Assembly (NCBI GenBank): GCA_019649035.1
Contig: BMAT01001966.1
Coordinates: forward strand, 1,304,967-1,338,733
Origin: Elysia marginata
Taxonomy: Eukaryota > Mollusca > Gastropoda > Plakobranchidae
DNA length: 33,767 bases
Reading direction: 5' to 3'
Position numbers and translations under genes: made by a program. Shown piece after piece: positions 12,781 to 23,497 of this stretch. Each line of letters starts with the position of its first letter. The stretch's first letter is position 1. Under the pieces are notes generated by a model that was not told the DNA's origin, did not search any database, and saw only the letters and a list, made by a program, of their open reading frames with translations.

Positions 12781-13359
12781 TAGGTTTTCTTTATCAGTCT
12801 TATTTACTAAAACTCAATATTTTTTCCAGGTTTTACAGTTGTTTGCAACAAAAGGTCAAGAGTGATGGAAAAGCTGTCGAAAGGGAATGACTGACGCCAG
12901 AGGCTCTTTGTTGTAGACAAACAGAAAGCTTATTTTAGAAAAAGGCCCTCGTTGACCTATTAGTTCTTTTGCATTGCAAAATTATCTCTATCAAGTATTT
13001 GATTGAGGTAGCAATCGCAGAAAACTATCATTCTTGATTTAGTAAAGTCTTGTAACTATACAGACACGTGAACTTTAAATTATCAAAACCGAAATGTATA
13101 ACTAATATAGGTAGTTGGTAAGGACTATCCTTTGAAGTTAATTATTTTGCGCAATTTTCGGCCCTTTTTTCCTTCTTTGAACTATTAACTTGCAGCAGTA
13201 TGTAAAATAGTTTAAAGTCATACGACTGAAAAGAAAAATGTGAAAGAAGACTTCATGCGCATCTGTAAAGGGCCGTTCTCGCGAACACAACTATTAATAA
13301 ATCACCTGTATCTTTCATGACGGTGTGTTTGACACTTTGGGCAGGAAATCGAATTAGTT
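12781..13359 (+). promoter_or_regulatory. Receptor 5' flank / 5'UTR with two candidate splice acceptors
   Basis: Two well-formed acceptors precede the receptor start. One ends at 12829: a TACTAA-like branch site, then a T-rich run and CAG. The other ends at 13195: a long pyrimidine tract, CTATTAAC, then GCAG. Either could begin the exon carrying the whole coding region, implying a non-coding 5' exon further upstream. Alternatively transcription starts locally: TCTCGCGAAC at 13277-13286 resembles the TCTCGCGAGA core-promoter motif, and a CACGTG E-box lies at 13065-13070. No TATA box at a sensible distance was recognised. Which model holds cannot be decided from sequence alone. Confidence 0.4.
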
Positions 13360-14763
13360 ATGGAGGGAAACTTTACGCAGCCGGCCTACATACTAACGGC
13401 ATACATAACAGATTCAGCGGAGAGCGTTGTCAACACTACCATCAACCTCTCGGCATTCACAAGCTCAGACCAAGGCTCGTCTAACGATGAAGACATGGCA
13501 GATGACGGCTCTGCCAATCACTTAGGACGGAAGATTGCCTTAGGCATATTCTTCGGGTTGACTATTTTGACAGCCATAGGTGGAAACCTTTTAGTGTGCA
13601 CGGCTGTGTTTACTGAACGTCGCCTGAAGCGCATCAAAAACAATTACTTTATTGTCTCTCTGGCCGTGGCTGATCTCTTCGTTGCCTGTGTGGTTATGAC
13701 CTTTGCCATGGCCAATGATATTCAACAGAAATGGATGTTTGGTGGGGTTTTTTGTCGTATCTGGATCAGCTTTGATATAATGTGTAGCACAGCTTCCATC
13801 CTTAACCTCTGCGTCATATCCTTGGACCGTTATATCCACATTCAGAATGCGATGTACTATGATGCTTGGATGACAACTAGAAAGGCTCTGATGTTAATAG
13901 CATCTGTGTGGTTTCTATCCGCACTAATATCCTTTTTGCCCATCCACCTGGGATGGCATGAGACTGGGCACACCCCAGAGACGCCATCTCACAACGCTAC
14001 CAAAGTATTAGTTAGCCCTTTACACAGAAATGGAAGTCGCAACACAGACTATTTTAGTGACTATGAAAACGCAGGTAGTGGCGATACCGAGGAAAGTGAC
14101 GACCATTGTATCATTGAAATTAACTTTATCTATGCCATAGTGTCCTCCACTATCAGTTTCTATGCTCCATGTGTAGTGATGTTAGTGCTTTACTTTAAAC
14201 TGTTTCTGTTCGCGAGAAGTCACGCCGTGAGTATTAGGAGCATGAAGAGACCTGCTATGCCTGCTGATCTGTCCTCGGCGTCATCAACACCAGATCGCCG
14301 TAAGACACTGACCAACGGCTCAACAAGGACTTCCTTGCGGGCCTCAGATCACAAGGCGGCCTTCACCCTGGGAGTAATTACAGGCGTCTTCTTATGCTGC
14401 TGGCTTCCCTTCTTCGTCATCAACCCCATCGCCGCCTACAACCCTGCACTTATCCACCCCAATGCTTTCGTGGCGTCCACTTGGCTGGGATACGTGAATT
14501 CGTGTCTCAACCCAATTATCTACAGTATCTTCAACACAGAGTTCCGAGAGGCCTTCAAGAGAATATTGTGCGTCCGCATCCTGCGAAGAGACAGTTGGAA
14601 CTACTTACCTGGCCTGTCGGCGGCAGGAAACAGTAGTTACGCGCGGACTAACAAATTTAAAAAGACAGATTATGCCGACAACGCCAACGGCAACGGCAAC
14701 GGGACTGTGAGTCGAAAGACCAGCAGAGACCTCTTGTTCAACGAAAAGGTGACACGCTTATGA
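13360..14763 (+). CDS. Dop1R1: D1-like dopamine receptor (invertebrate Dop1R1 type), complete coding region
   Basis: A 467-residue class A GPCR in one uninterrupted frame. Seen: N76 in GGN of TM1, D105 in LAVAD of TM2, C132 before TM3, amine-binding D139 in FDIMCSTAS, DRY 156-158, W184 in TM4, serines 262, 263 and 266 in TM5 (SSxxS, catechol contacts), P270, CWLPFF 347-352 in TM6, and NPIIY 384-388. Sequons lie at N4, N25, N29, N212 and N224. C404 after helix 8 is a likely palmitoylation site. DRYIHI, SFLPIHLGWH, DHKAA and NPIIYSIFN favour arthropod-type Dop1R1 over beta-octopamine or 5-HT7 receptors. The third intracellular loop is short (about 45 residues), as in Gs-coupled D1 receptors, so cAMP elevation by dopamine at the neuronal plasma membrane is expected. 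The start has G at -3 and +4, with an in-frame TGA ten codons upstream. Length is near human D1 (446). Exact ligand is inferred from family. Confidence 0.95.
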   Translation: MEGNFTQPAYILTAYITDSAESVVNTTINLSAFTSSDQGSSNDEDMADDGSANHLGRKIALGIFFGLTILTAIGGNLLVCTAVFTERRLKRIKNNYFIVSLAVADLFVACVVMTFAMANDIQQKWMFGGVFCRIWISFDIMCSTASILNLCVISLDRYIHIQNAMYYDAWMTTRKALMLIASVWFLSALISFLPIHLGWHETGHTPETPSHNATKVLVSPLHRNGSRNTDYFSDYENAGSGDTEESDDHCIIEINFIYAIVSSTISFYAPCVVMLVLYFKLFLFARSHAVSIRSMKRPAMPADLSSASSTPDRRKTLTNGSTRTSLRASDHKAAFTLGVITGVFLCCWLPFFVINPIAAYNPALIHPNAFVASTWLGYVNSCLNPIIYSIFNTEFREAFKRILCVRILRRDSWNYLPGLSAAGNSSYARTNKFKKTDYADNANGNGNGTVSRKTSRDLLFNEKVTRL

Positions 14764-14827
14764 CAGTTGGAGGATTGAGGGTAAAGCCGAAATGGAAATG
14801 GTATATGGAGTTGTTCAGTTAAGGTAA

Positions 14828-14833
14828 AAATAA
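14828..14833 (+). terminator. Candidate poly(A) signal AATAAA, proximal
   Basis: AATAAA lies 65 bases after the receptor stop codon. Downstream are G/T-rich bases, including a (GT)n run at 14927-14942. It would give a very short 3'UTR. Confidence 0.35.
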
Positions 14834-14910
14834 ATTGAAAAAAAAACCAATGTGGTAAAAGGTTTTGGAAGGTTAAAAAATTGATGGAAGCTCTTACCAT
14901 GATGTAGTGG

Positions 14911-14942
14911 AAGAGAAAGAGAGAGAGTGTGTGTGTGTGTGT
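14911..14942 (+). repeat. (GA)n-(GT)n compound microsatellite in receptor 3' flank
   Basis: GA units run into GT units about 150 bases after the receptor stop codon, within the presumed 3'UTR or just past it. Confidence 0.9.
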
Positions 14943-17900
14943 GGAAAGATTGTGAATTGGGAGGGGGGCGCGAAGGCAAGCACACAATTGGACACAAGAA
15001 AGAGAAGAGTGTTAATATGACTGAAAAGAAAGAGACAGGCACAACAGAGTAGGAGAAAAAGACTATTATGTTGTTTTATATTTTCCTTCTAAACAGTAGC
15101 AATATAGGGCATCTAAATTTCGTTTTATTTACGTGGAATATTAGGTTATTCTCATATTTTAATTTTCTTTAGACAAATTGAATTCGATAACATGATGAAT
15201 CCATTCCCCTTCACTCGTTTTTTTTTCAAATTAGAGCGACGTTTTTTTTTTACTTTGATCATCCTTGCCGGAAGATTATATTACATTTCACACACACAGC
15301 CAATGCAAAACTTTACTTCCATTACAAAACGATTCAGTTAGAACCTGCACGTGCTAATCTAAATTAAAATCTATGCAAAGCAGACCGTGAGTCAAAGCGT
15401 GGTAAAACCATGAATAGGTCGATATAATTATATTACTGAAGCGAAAACCAGAGCACTAGACACTAATGTTATGCGTATTTTGTAAGACAAGAAATCCACT
15501 GCAGCCAAAACATCCATTTTTATAGTTGTACTTTTCTAAATCTAACTTCACGCAAATCTTTTGGAACGTCGCACGTATATCTTGTGCACCAAAGTAACTT
15601 TACTACGTTTTTATAATAACTCTGCTTATGTCATGGAGTTAGCTTGATAACAGTGAAAATGTAAGCGTAATTAATTTACGGTATGGTTATATAATTCTGC
15701 CGCGGAAAACTTTTTCTTAGGTTGTGTTCGTTTAAAAATTTTCTATAAAACTTCCGTATTTCCCTCAAGCCGAAAATGGTTGAACAAAACTATACCCAAC
15801 ATGTTTCAGTTATATCTTTAATGAAAACAAAAGATAAGTTGTAGATATTAGGCCACAGTTCTAACCTATAATGTGTATGGTTTTTTTGTAATTTTTTGGG
15901 TGAATTTGCTAAAAAAACTTACCTGGTGAAGATAAACATAGAATGAATGAGCTTGTTAAATTGCAATGATTGAAGCTTGTTTTACTTTCGAATTGCTAAT
16001 TGCCTTTTGATAAAAGAATATATGGCAATATCTTTGTGGTTTTAAAGATAAATGTTTTTATCCCATACTATTACTTTTATTGCTTGCAATAATTCATATT
16101 GATTCAACAATTGTACAAAAAACTAATAAAACTGCGAGTGTTTATGTGATTTTTCCACTCAGTATTTCTCGGCCACCTGCTTATAGACTTGATCACAAAA
16201 ATGCGTCATGAGGTGTCTCATTTTATTATATTTCTGTCTCAACGCGCTGCAATTTGTATATTTTTCTTTATATTTATGCTAGTAAATATTATCAAGGAAA
16301 CTTTACGTATGTATTATATTTATTTATGTTTAATATTAGTATTTTTACCTGAACGCCCAACGCCTGGTATTTTGTTAATGTTAAGGGTGCTATGGTTAAA
16401 AACCTTAAATTAGAAATAAAAAGTAAAATTTTTTTTCAACATAACATGAGCCATAGGACCTTTTACTATAATAAAAACATATCATGAGAGATTGGTCGTC
16501 TCGCAGAAAATAAAAAAAAACGCCTTTTGGTAATTCCGTGTGGAATTTACAATCTTTTTTTTAGATCTTCAACATTAACCTTTCATTCACAAATTCGACA
16601 AAGCTAAATAAATGTTTCTCTCATAATGCCAAAATACAAGACATAAGGATTGTTTCACCTCTGTTAAATCGGCAATATGTTTTTTTTTCTTTTTTGTTTT
16701 TAAGTTGCTTTTCTTTAGTTCCGGTGATTTTAGCAAGTGTAAAGTGCAATTGCACCCAACTCTAATGAATGTACGCGAACATATAAATTGGGTTCAAACA
16801 CTTCATAATTATGATTTCTTATGAATATCTCTAAAATTGCCTAATTGGCATTGATTTGAGCTTGCTTCAGGAGAAAAAGACACGTGTAGTATGCATACCT
16901 TTTGAAAAAGAGTATTTTCTCGTGTGAACAAGTCATCATTTGGAGAGCGCAGCCCAGACAAAATAGTAACAAATTATGCTGCAACTGTAGTGCCTAGGGA
17001 ACAACTTTACCGTCTATGGTTAGTGTTGGCAAAGTAGTCTTTTGGGCAAAATGTGAATAGAGTATTTTAGTATAATGTTCTCTCTCTCTCCATGCTTCTA
17101 ATTTTACCCAGTTAAAAAAAGATTGTTTAGCAGGCAACGAACTACATTAGTGACATAAAAAAGCTGGTTTTCATCCTTGAATTTACCACCTTTTGTCTTT
17201 ATCATTATTCATTTTAGGACATTCTTTTTTGAAAAAAAAGCTGTATCGTGAGAGAGTTTGCATGGTTGTTTTTTTTTCAACAAATAGCGGTTTTCTAATG
17301 GAAATATCGGCGTTTAAAGACTGAAATTTCGTGTTTAATTTACATAAAGGAAGATAAGAACCGATAACTAAAGGCTTGGATTATTTACGTGTGGTTATAA
17401 GCTTTTCTTTCTTTTCAAAACGAATTATTTTTGTCGACATGACGAATTTCTGATTTTCATTCGCTACAGGGGATAAGATCCTTCCGCTCTTCATAATTCT
17501 CTCATTTTGGTCATCGAAAAAAAGAAAGCTAATAAGAGTATAGTTACTCAACTATTTTAAGCTTATTGAATACTTTCTCTCTAGCATCTATTATGGTTAA
17601 AAAGGAAATATTCAGATACGTTTATGTATCAAGTTTGAATGTTATAGGGTGAGTTAAATTTGAAGTGCATAAACGTTATGTATTCCAACTTATAACCCTA
17701 CGAGTAGGTTTGCTCTGTTGTAATCAAAGAATATGCTAGCTTTACCATTTTACCATAAAGGACAGCCTTGTATTTCATAAATTAAAAAAAAAGAGTAAGA
17801 AATTACTATAATATTTTTTTTCTTTTGTTACAGTAGAGTTATCGTAAACCTCACCTTTATTAACTTAATGATTATTGAATTGTAATCAATCTTGATGTAG

Positions 17901-18329
17901 AAAATTTATATTTTTCTCCATAAAAAGTGGACTGGATGCCATCTTGTTCGATGCGGTGGAGTTAAGGCTTTCTGTGAAAGTCCGTTTGACTTCTCATTGT
18001 GATAAACCTGTGGGTTTTTTTCTTAGCCTACCCAATGATTTACGGGTCTCTTTTCATTGATGAGCTCTGTGAGAAAAGCACTTATTTTTACATACGTCTT
18101 CGTGAACAATTCATGTGATATATTCTTTGACAGTTATTATTTTAATAAAAAAGAAATATTATTACAAATATCAAAGATTTTTTATCATTTGCTGGAAACT
18201 GTTTTACTTAAGATATTTTTGGTCATTTTATGACTAACATTGTGATGCATTTGATCGATATTTTCGTTACAATTAATTTTATTTATATTGATTACGTAGA
18301 CGTAGAAAAAATTTATAGACCAACCCCAC
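14943..18329. other. Receptor 3' flank and non-coding DNA
   Basis: AT-rich and without coding character. It includes the distal AATAAA signals near 16.1 and 16.4 kb, and a YY1-like GCCATCTTG at 17938-17946 with no gene attached. Confidence 0.55.
16125..16130 (+). terminator. Candidate poly(A) signal AATAAA, distal
   Basis: AATAAA is followed within 10-30 bases by a GT-rich stretch (GAGTGTTTATGTGATTTTTC), a good cleavage-site arrangement. Use by the receptor would give a 3'UTR of about 1.4 kb. A further AATAAA is at 16415-16420. Confidence 0.35.
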
Positions 18330-18657
18330 GGTTTGATGATGATGATATTGCTTGTGATGATGGGGATACTTTAAGTTGATTGAGGATTTTGGGATCATGA
18401 TGAAAAAGTGACTGCGAAGAGGAACAAAAATGAGGACATTGGTAAAAATAACGGTGATAGTTATGATAGTTTGGTGATTGGTGACGCAGATGATGTGAAC
18501 AGTTATTACTGCTCGTTGTGATGATGTAACAATCATGACTATGGTATCGATAAGGAGGAGGGTGATAATTTACTATTGGATATAAATATGTCACGATTAT
18601 TATTATTATGATGATGATGATGATGATGATGATGACGACGACGACGACGACGACGAC

Positions 18658-18711
<54 letters not shown>

Positions 18712-18777
18712 ACTGATGATGATAATGATGATGATAATGATGGTGATGTTGGCGACAACGATGATGGTGATGAGGAT
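18330..18777 (+). repeat. (GAT)n/(GAC)n block with decayed GAT-rich flank
   Basis: ATT triplets at about 18598-18608 pass into GAT (18609-18634), a pure GAC run (about 18634-18658), GAT again to about 18711, then interrupted GAT/AAT/GGT to 18777. The preceding 280 bases are enriched in GATGAT and GTGAT remnants, consistent with an older decayed array. Confidence 0.9.
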
Positions 18778-18780
18778 TGA

Positions 18781-19548
18781 ATTGAATTCAATTTAAAGTT
18801 TCAAGTGAACGCAATACAGAGGATAAAAAATATCTTTTGAAGAATAAGCTTTGTTTGATTGCTTATTGCAAACAGTATTAACATCTTAACATTTATGTAG
18901 TGTTCTTTTTTAGACAATCAAGTCATTCTTTCAATGTTAATTTTACAAAATCTTTCAGACTGAAAAACGGTCGCTTAAACGTTTTAGTTAATGGTTTACC
19001 AATTTACATTATTGAAAATAACTAGTAATGTCCCCAGTGTTTTATATAAATACTTTTTACAACGAGATACAACCGTTTATTAATCACACACTTACAATGC
19101 TATGCACCATGAATTTCCCTCTTGAGTAAATGTTAAATTGATTTTCATTCACGGATCTATTTCACCTACATCGAAGCAAACTAATGCAGGCCCCGCCACC
19201 CACAAAAAAATCAACTAATTTAGTGTTGTATCAGCCTGTCTCATCCCAGTGTCAAACATGGGGACGTACCAGCGTCTGATAAACCTCGCCTTCATTTCGG
19301 TAGAACCGATATGTACGGTTCCCGTGATTCTATCTTCTGTGTTTATTTTTGATTAGATCAATATCTGAAATTTCGTGTGAAACTTCACCCTTCCTCAATG
19401 ACAAAAGAAGACAATGAAGTCAGTCAATAAATACGGTCTGTTTCGCCTGAAACTTTATGTGTTTTAGGTAGATTTTTAAGGACATTTGCTCGAGGTTTTA
19501 AAAAATAATGCAGTTGACTGGGGTTTTTTTTTCGTTGTTTTTTGTAGT
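18781..19548. other. Non-coding stretch, nothing recognised
   Basis: AT-rich DNA between the GAT block and the plus-strand LINE relic. 19190-19330 is somewhat GC-richer but unidentified. Confidence 0.5.
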
Positions 19549-20068
19549 TCAGATTTGGGATTCGACTTAAATGTCAGCAAGAGCGAGGTAATAATGATAA
19601 TAAGAGATCAAGGCACTAATGTCAATATCAAAGTGGATGGTAAATTCCTAGGAGAAGTACTTGGGATACTTGTAACAAAAAGTGGGGAACACAAAAATTG
19701 AAATAACAGCTGCAATATTATTGATACAGCCAAATGCAGATTTTCTAAAGCGAAAAGTGTTTTTAACACCCCTCCCCATTAGTGCTAAAGTCCTGCTGCT
19801 TGATGTGGAAGCATAGAACCTGAAAGAGAAAATGGAGAACATGATTTCGTCTTTTGAAATGCGGACGTTACGTTGGATTGGAAAGATCAGGTGGCAAAGA
19901 AAGTTTAAAAATGAAGACGTATGCTCATATTTAAAGTTCATGCATACGCGTTAGAATCAATCTAAAAAAGAAAGTGGTTAAAACGACATCATGATGTGGA
20001 ATAGACTAACAGGACATGAATGCCGACCCTTCCAGTTTGGTATACGATTTAAAGTCGACCTAAGAAGA

Positions 20069-20112
<44 letters not shown>

Positions 20113-20128
20113 GGATGATGATGATGAT
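19549..20128 (+). mobile_element. Degenerate LINE (non-LTR retrotransposon) fragment with (GAT)n tail
   Basis: The plus strand encodes the back half of a LINE reverse transcriptase. Recognisable pieces are GFDLNVSKSEVIMI, NVNIKVDGKFLGEV and LGILVTKSG. After a frameshift near 19700 come FLKRKVF, KMENMISSFEMRTLRWI and RWQRKFKNEDV. These correspond to the post-YADD 'GLxLNxxKTEVM', 'xVDGxxLxxV' and 'LEAFEMWxxRR...NEEVL' blocks of LINE polyproteins. The copy is dead: it has a frameshift, an in-frame TAG at 19814-19816, apparent internal deletions and no YADD upstream. About 130 bases after the last recognisable block the segment ends in (GAT)n, a plausible microsatellite 3' tail. Clade is not assigned. 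The tail being part of the same insertion is inference. Confidence 0.8.
20071..20128 (+). repeat. (GAT)n microsatellite at end of plus-strand LINE relic
   Basis: About 19 GAT units with one GAG interruption, in phase with an open frame (poly-Asp) that also carries relic sequence. Best read as the 3' tail of the retroelement. Confidence 0.85.
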
Positions 20129-20859
20129 ACCAATGTGTTTCCAATTTTCAAGCCTTTTATCACAGCCGCACTAAGTTTTATTTGTCTTCTAAAGTCATTA
20201 GTAGCATAATTATTGTCTCGTATTATAATTTGGACATTAATGTTAGAACCACCGAAAAAAAAACAGATTCATTAAGTGCACAGGATATCTTTTTTCTATA
20301 TAGCTGACAAAGGTGAAGAGTAAGAAAATTTTACTTGGTTAGTCTTTTTCGTTCGAACTTTATGAAACACACGTTATTTACAGTTCAATACGCTGAAATA
20401 AGTGCACGAAGTTTCAAACAATGATTAAACTTATTGGAATTTAAAGATGACGCAAACAAATACATACTCGAGAGTTAGAAATATGTTTCAATTATGGCAT
20501 TTTAGAGACTTAAAAAAATCGAAGGTTAGGCCCTTTCTAATTTCTTTCCTAAGAGAATTCCCAAAAATTTTCTTCAAGATTTACGGGATAGATCATATCA
20601 CCATTAAAATTCAAATTTGATCTTGGAATAGAAAGCAACGTTTAGTCACGAGTTGGCAGGTCTTGAGGTGACATACACTGATTGGTACGTAGCAGTTCTT
20701 TTAAACATGTTAAAACATAAGTACATTTTCCTAGCCTCTTCTCTCTTTCACTGGTCACCAATGTAATGTGTTTGAAAAATTGTTTAACCTTTGTCAATAG
20801 TCTCAACACTTTTTCACTTTGATTGTTACCATTCTAATGATCTAAGAGGTAAGTACCTC
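20129..20859. other. Spacer between the two LINE relics
   Basis: Runs from the (GAT)n tail to the last recognisable minus-strand RT block. It may contain the unrecognisable C-terminal and 3' part of the minus-strand element. No conserved peptide was seen. Confidence 0.4.
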
Positions 20860-22110
20860 CTTATGACAACCGATCTCCTTACCATCGCCCTATTGATTGT
20901 CCAGCATTCACTGCAACATTAGAGCTGGCTATACTTGTATTCTGGACACCTGATGGTCAAATTTTTAAATATTAGCTTACGGTTCATATTTTAAATGGGG
21001 TTTAAAAATTATTTTTTTTACAACTATGCATTCAGTCACCTTGAGACTTAATGAAAGGCCCACCACTTCATGTTTCAAGGTAACAGCAAAAGCACTGATT
21101 AAAGATCTTCCTCTGAGCTTACTATCAAGACTGCATGTCTGATGATGGCTTTTCCACGTAGGGGTCTACATACACGCCCCCGATGTCATTGATTTTCTAA
21201 AAAAAATCCACATCGTTGTAGATGTTGAACGAATCAGATCACCTGCTGCCTTTTTCCACTGAAGCCTCTTTTGGTTGGAGTGTATTCATTAAAGCCGTCA
21301 TTTACTCTTGTGTTATCGTCTGTTTCCAGTAGAACTTTCTCATAATATTCCCTCAATATTCTGTTAAGATATTATTTTAAAGTTTTTACGTGTCTCAACT
21401 CAACCAAATGCCTTGGAAAATGGTCTGATAAACACAAGTGTTTGATGTTGCAGTTCAATAGGTCTTTCCAGTAAAAACAAAACTTTTAAAACAATATGTG
21501 CTTTGCTTTAATCTGGTAGAAAACGAATTGCATGTCTAGTATATCATAGTAAAGTTCACTGCATCGAGCCATCCTAACTCTCACAAGGCTTTTGGTGGTA
21601 TGAACAATGAAGGGTGGGGGAGGTGTTCATCTTTTTCTCTTTCTTTAATTTCTAGAATGTTGTCTATCGGTGTATGCAATTTTTTTTTTGCGCAGGACCT
21701 TATTCATTATTAAAGAATTCTTTAACCTTCTTTTTCTTATGATCTTCAAATAGGCACTATGAGAACTCTTATGTTTCTATTTTTTTATTATTTCCAATCT
21801 GTTTCCGAATAACATATTTGCTGATAAATAAGTCTTTGAGATTTTTATGGAATTTTTTGCTGCCATTGCCAACATAGCCTCAAATTTTATTGCAGTGCTC
21901 GTTGATCAATGTGTCGTTTTTTGTTGTGCTACATATTAATTTTGTTGGATTTGTTGATGTAATTACTTTTCCTTCTTTTTTTACTTCTTCCATAAGTTCG
22001 AAGGTTTCAAAGCTCATCCAATTTTTATGTTCCTTTAGTTTTTATTTGGTAAATTTGTTTTTGCCAACTCGTTGAGACTTTTATTGACCAAAGACCATTT
22101 ATGTTTGATA
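20860..22110 (-). mobile_element. Degenerate LINE reverse-transcriptase fragment, minus strand
   Basis: On the minus strand, RT blocks appear in the correct order but in shifting frames. LVFIRPFSKAFG (about 21400-21450) matches the 'xxFIDxxKAFD' block. IRHAVLIVSSEEDL (about 21103-21145) matches 'xRYADDxVLxASSEEDL' with the catalytic YADD lost. VGLSLSLKVTECIV (about 21022-21065) matches 'xGLSLNxxKTExMV'. CSECWTINRAMVRR (about 20877-20918) matches 'YGSECWTxxxxxxRRL'. Each block needs frame changes, and stops are frequent, so this is a relic. A weaker extension to about 22110 (FETFELMEEVKKEGK) could be the region before the RT domain. It is a different fragment from the plus-strand relic because both retain the 'GLxLN...K' block. 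Confidence 0.75.
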
Positions 22111-22198
22111 TGGATAATTTCGTTGATGATTGCTTCTTTGTTTTCATGCATGTGGTAGTTTTAAATTGTTTGTTCATATTATTGATAATTTAGATATT

Positions 22199-22400
22199 TC
22201 TCTCTATCCCCCTACCGTTTTCTCTCCTCTCTCTCTCCTCCCATACCCCCTCCCCCTGTTTTCTTCACCCTATCTTTACTCTTCCTTCTATTTCCATTTC
22301 CATTGACCCCTAACATCCTTCTCTTTCTTTCTCTTCTACTCTCTTTCTCTTTCTTATCTTCTCTCAATGTCCCTCTTCTCTTATTTTTCTCTCTCATCAT
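22199..22400 (+). repeat. Pyrimidine-rich low-complexity tract
   Basis: About 200 bases of CT/CTTT/CCCCT with few purines, lying just beyond the 5' side of the minus-strand LINE relic. No regular unit. Confidence 0.8.
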
Positions 22401-23261
22401 GCCAACCTCTTAAGTGTCTTTCAACATTCTCATACACCATTTATATACCATGGAATTCATATACCAGTACCAAGCCTCACATTTGATAGCTGGCCTACGC
22501 GAGTGAGTTATGTAATTGAGATCCACAGGAAGCAGTCCGTGAGTCTGACAACACGCTGTACGTGCCTAACGTCCCTCTTATATGCACGTCCTACAGAAAG
22601 AAAAAGTAATCTGAAATGGTCGGACTAAACATTGTTCGTGGGGGTATTTCCTGAAAGAACTTGCTCTTCAAGGACAAGCATAGCAACTGAACTGCTCAGT
22701 GGGCATCTCTTCTATTTTATCATACGAGAAAACCCCTCAGAATTGTTTACGCTTTAAATGATGCTATTGCAGTGTGCAGGGGGGTTTTGCTGTGGACAAA
22801 AATGAGGTCAACTATAACACCAAGAAAAAAATTGGATTGTGGAAAAACAAACATAATTATTTCAATTGTAGTTTCGCCCGTTTTTTTTTTAGGAATTAGA
22901 AGTAAAAACAGAAAATACTATCTTCATGTTGAAGGAAACTAGTTATGAGTGAATCTGAAAAAAAACTTCCGTTTTGATTTTAGCAGCGAGGGAAATCTGA
23001 AATCGGTGTTGCGTCATGCGCGTTACAAAGATTCTGTTATGAATTTTTCTTATCTATAATCAGGTATGAGTATGGTTTTCACACGCATTTTCATTTCTTG
23101 ATCAGAAATGAAGACTCCAGGGTAAAATCGGCAGTAGTCACAAAATGACCCTGGTCCCCAAAATCCATCACAAAAAGTTACTTTACTTATCTAGGCATTT
23201 TAAAATTAAACAAAAACATGTCTTGGTAAATAAAGTTTTGGATTCATACATAAGTACATAT
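22401..23261. other. Non-coding stretch, nothing recognised
   Basis: 22480-22760 is moderately GC-rich without identifiable coding. A CCAGGGT/ACCCTGG inverted pair lies at about 23117-23153. Confidence 0.5.
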
Positions 23262-23277
23262 GCAGGTAGATAGATAA

Positions 23278-23343
<66 letters not shown>

Positions 23344-23435
23344 GGGTAGATAGATATAGAGATAGATAGATAGATAGATAAAAAGATAGGTATATAGATA
23401 GACAGATAGGTGGGTGGACAGAAGATTGATAGATT

Positions 23436-23497
<62 letters not shown>

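Noticed and set aside
13591..14987. Antisense and out-of-frame ORFs over the receptor
   Set aside because: They are shadows of the receptor coding region, whose own frame has all family motifs.
18606..18796. Poly-Ser and poly-Met frames
   Set aside because: Direct translation of (GAT)n/(GAC)n on either strand.
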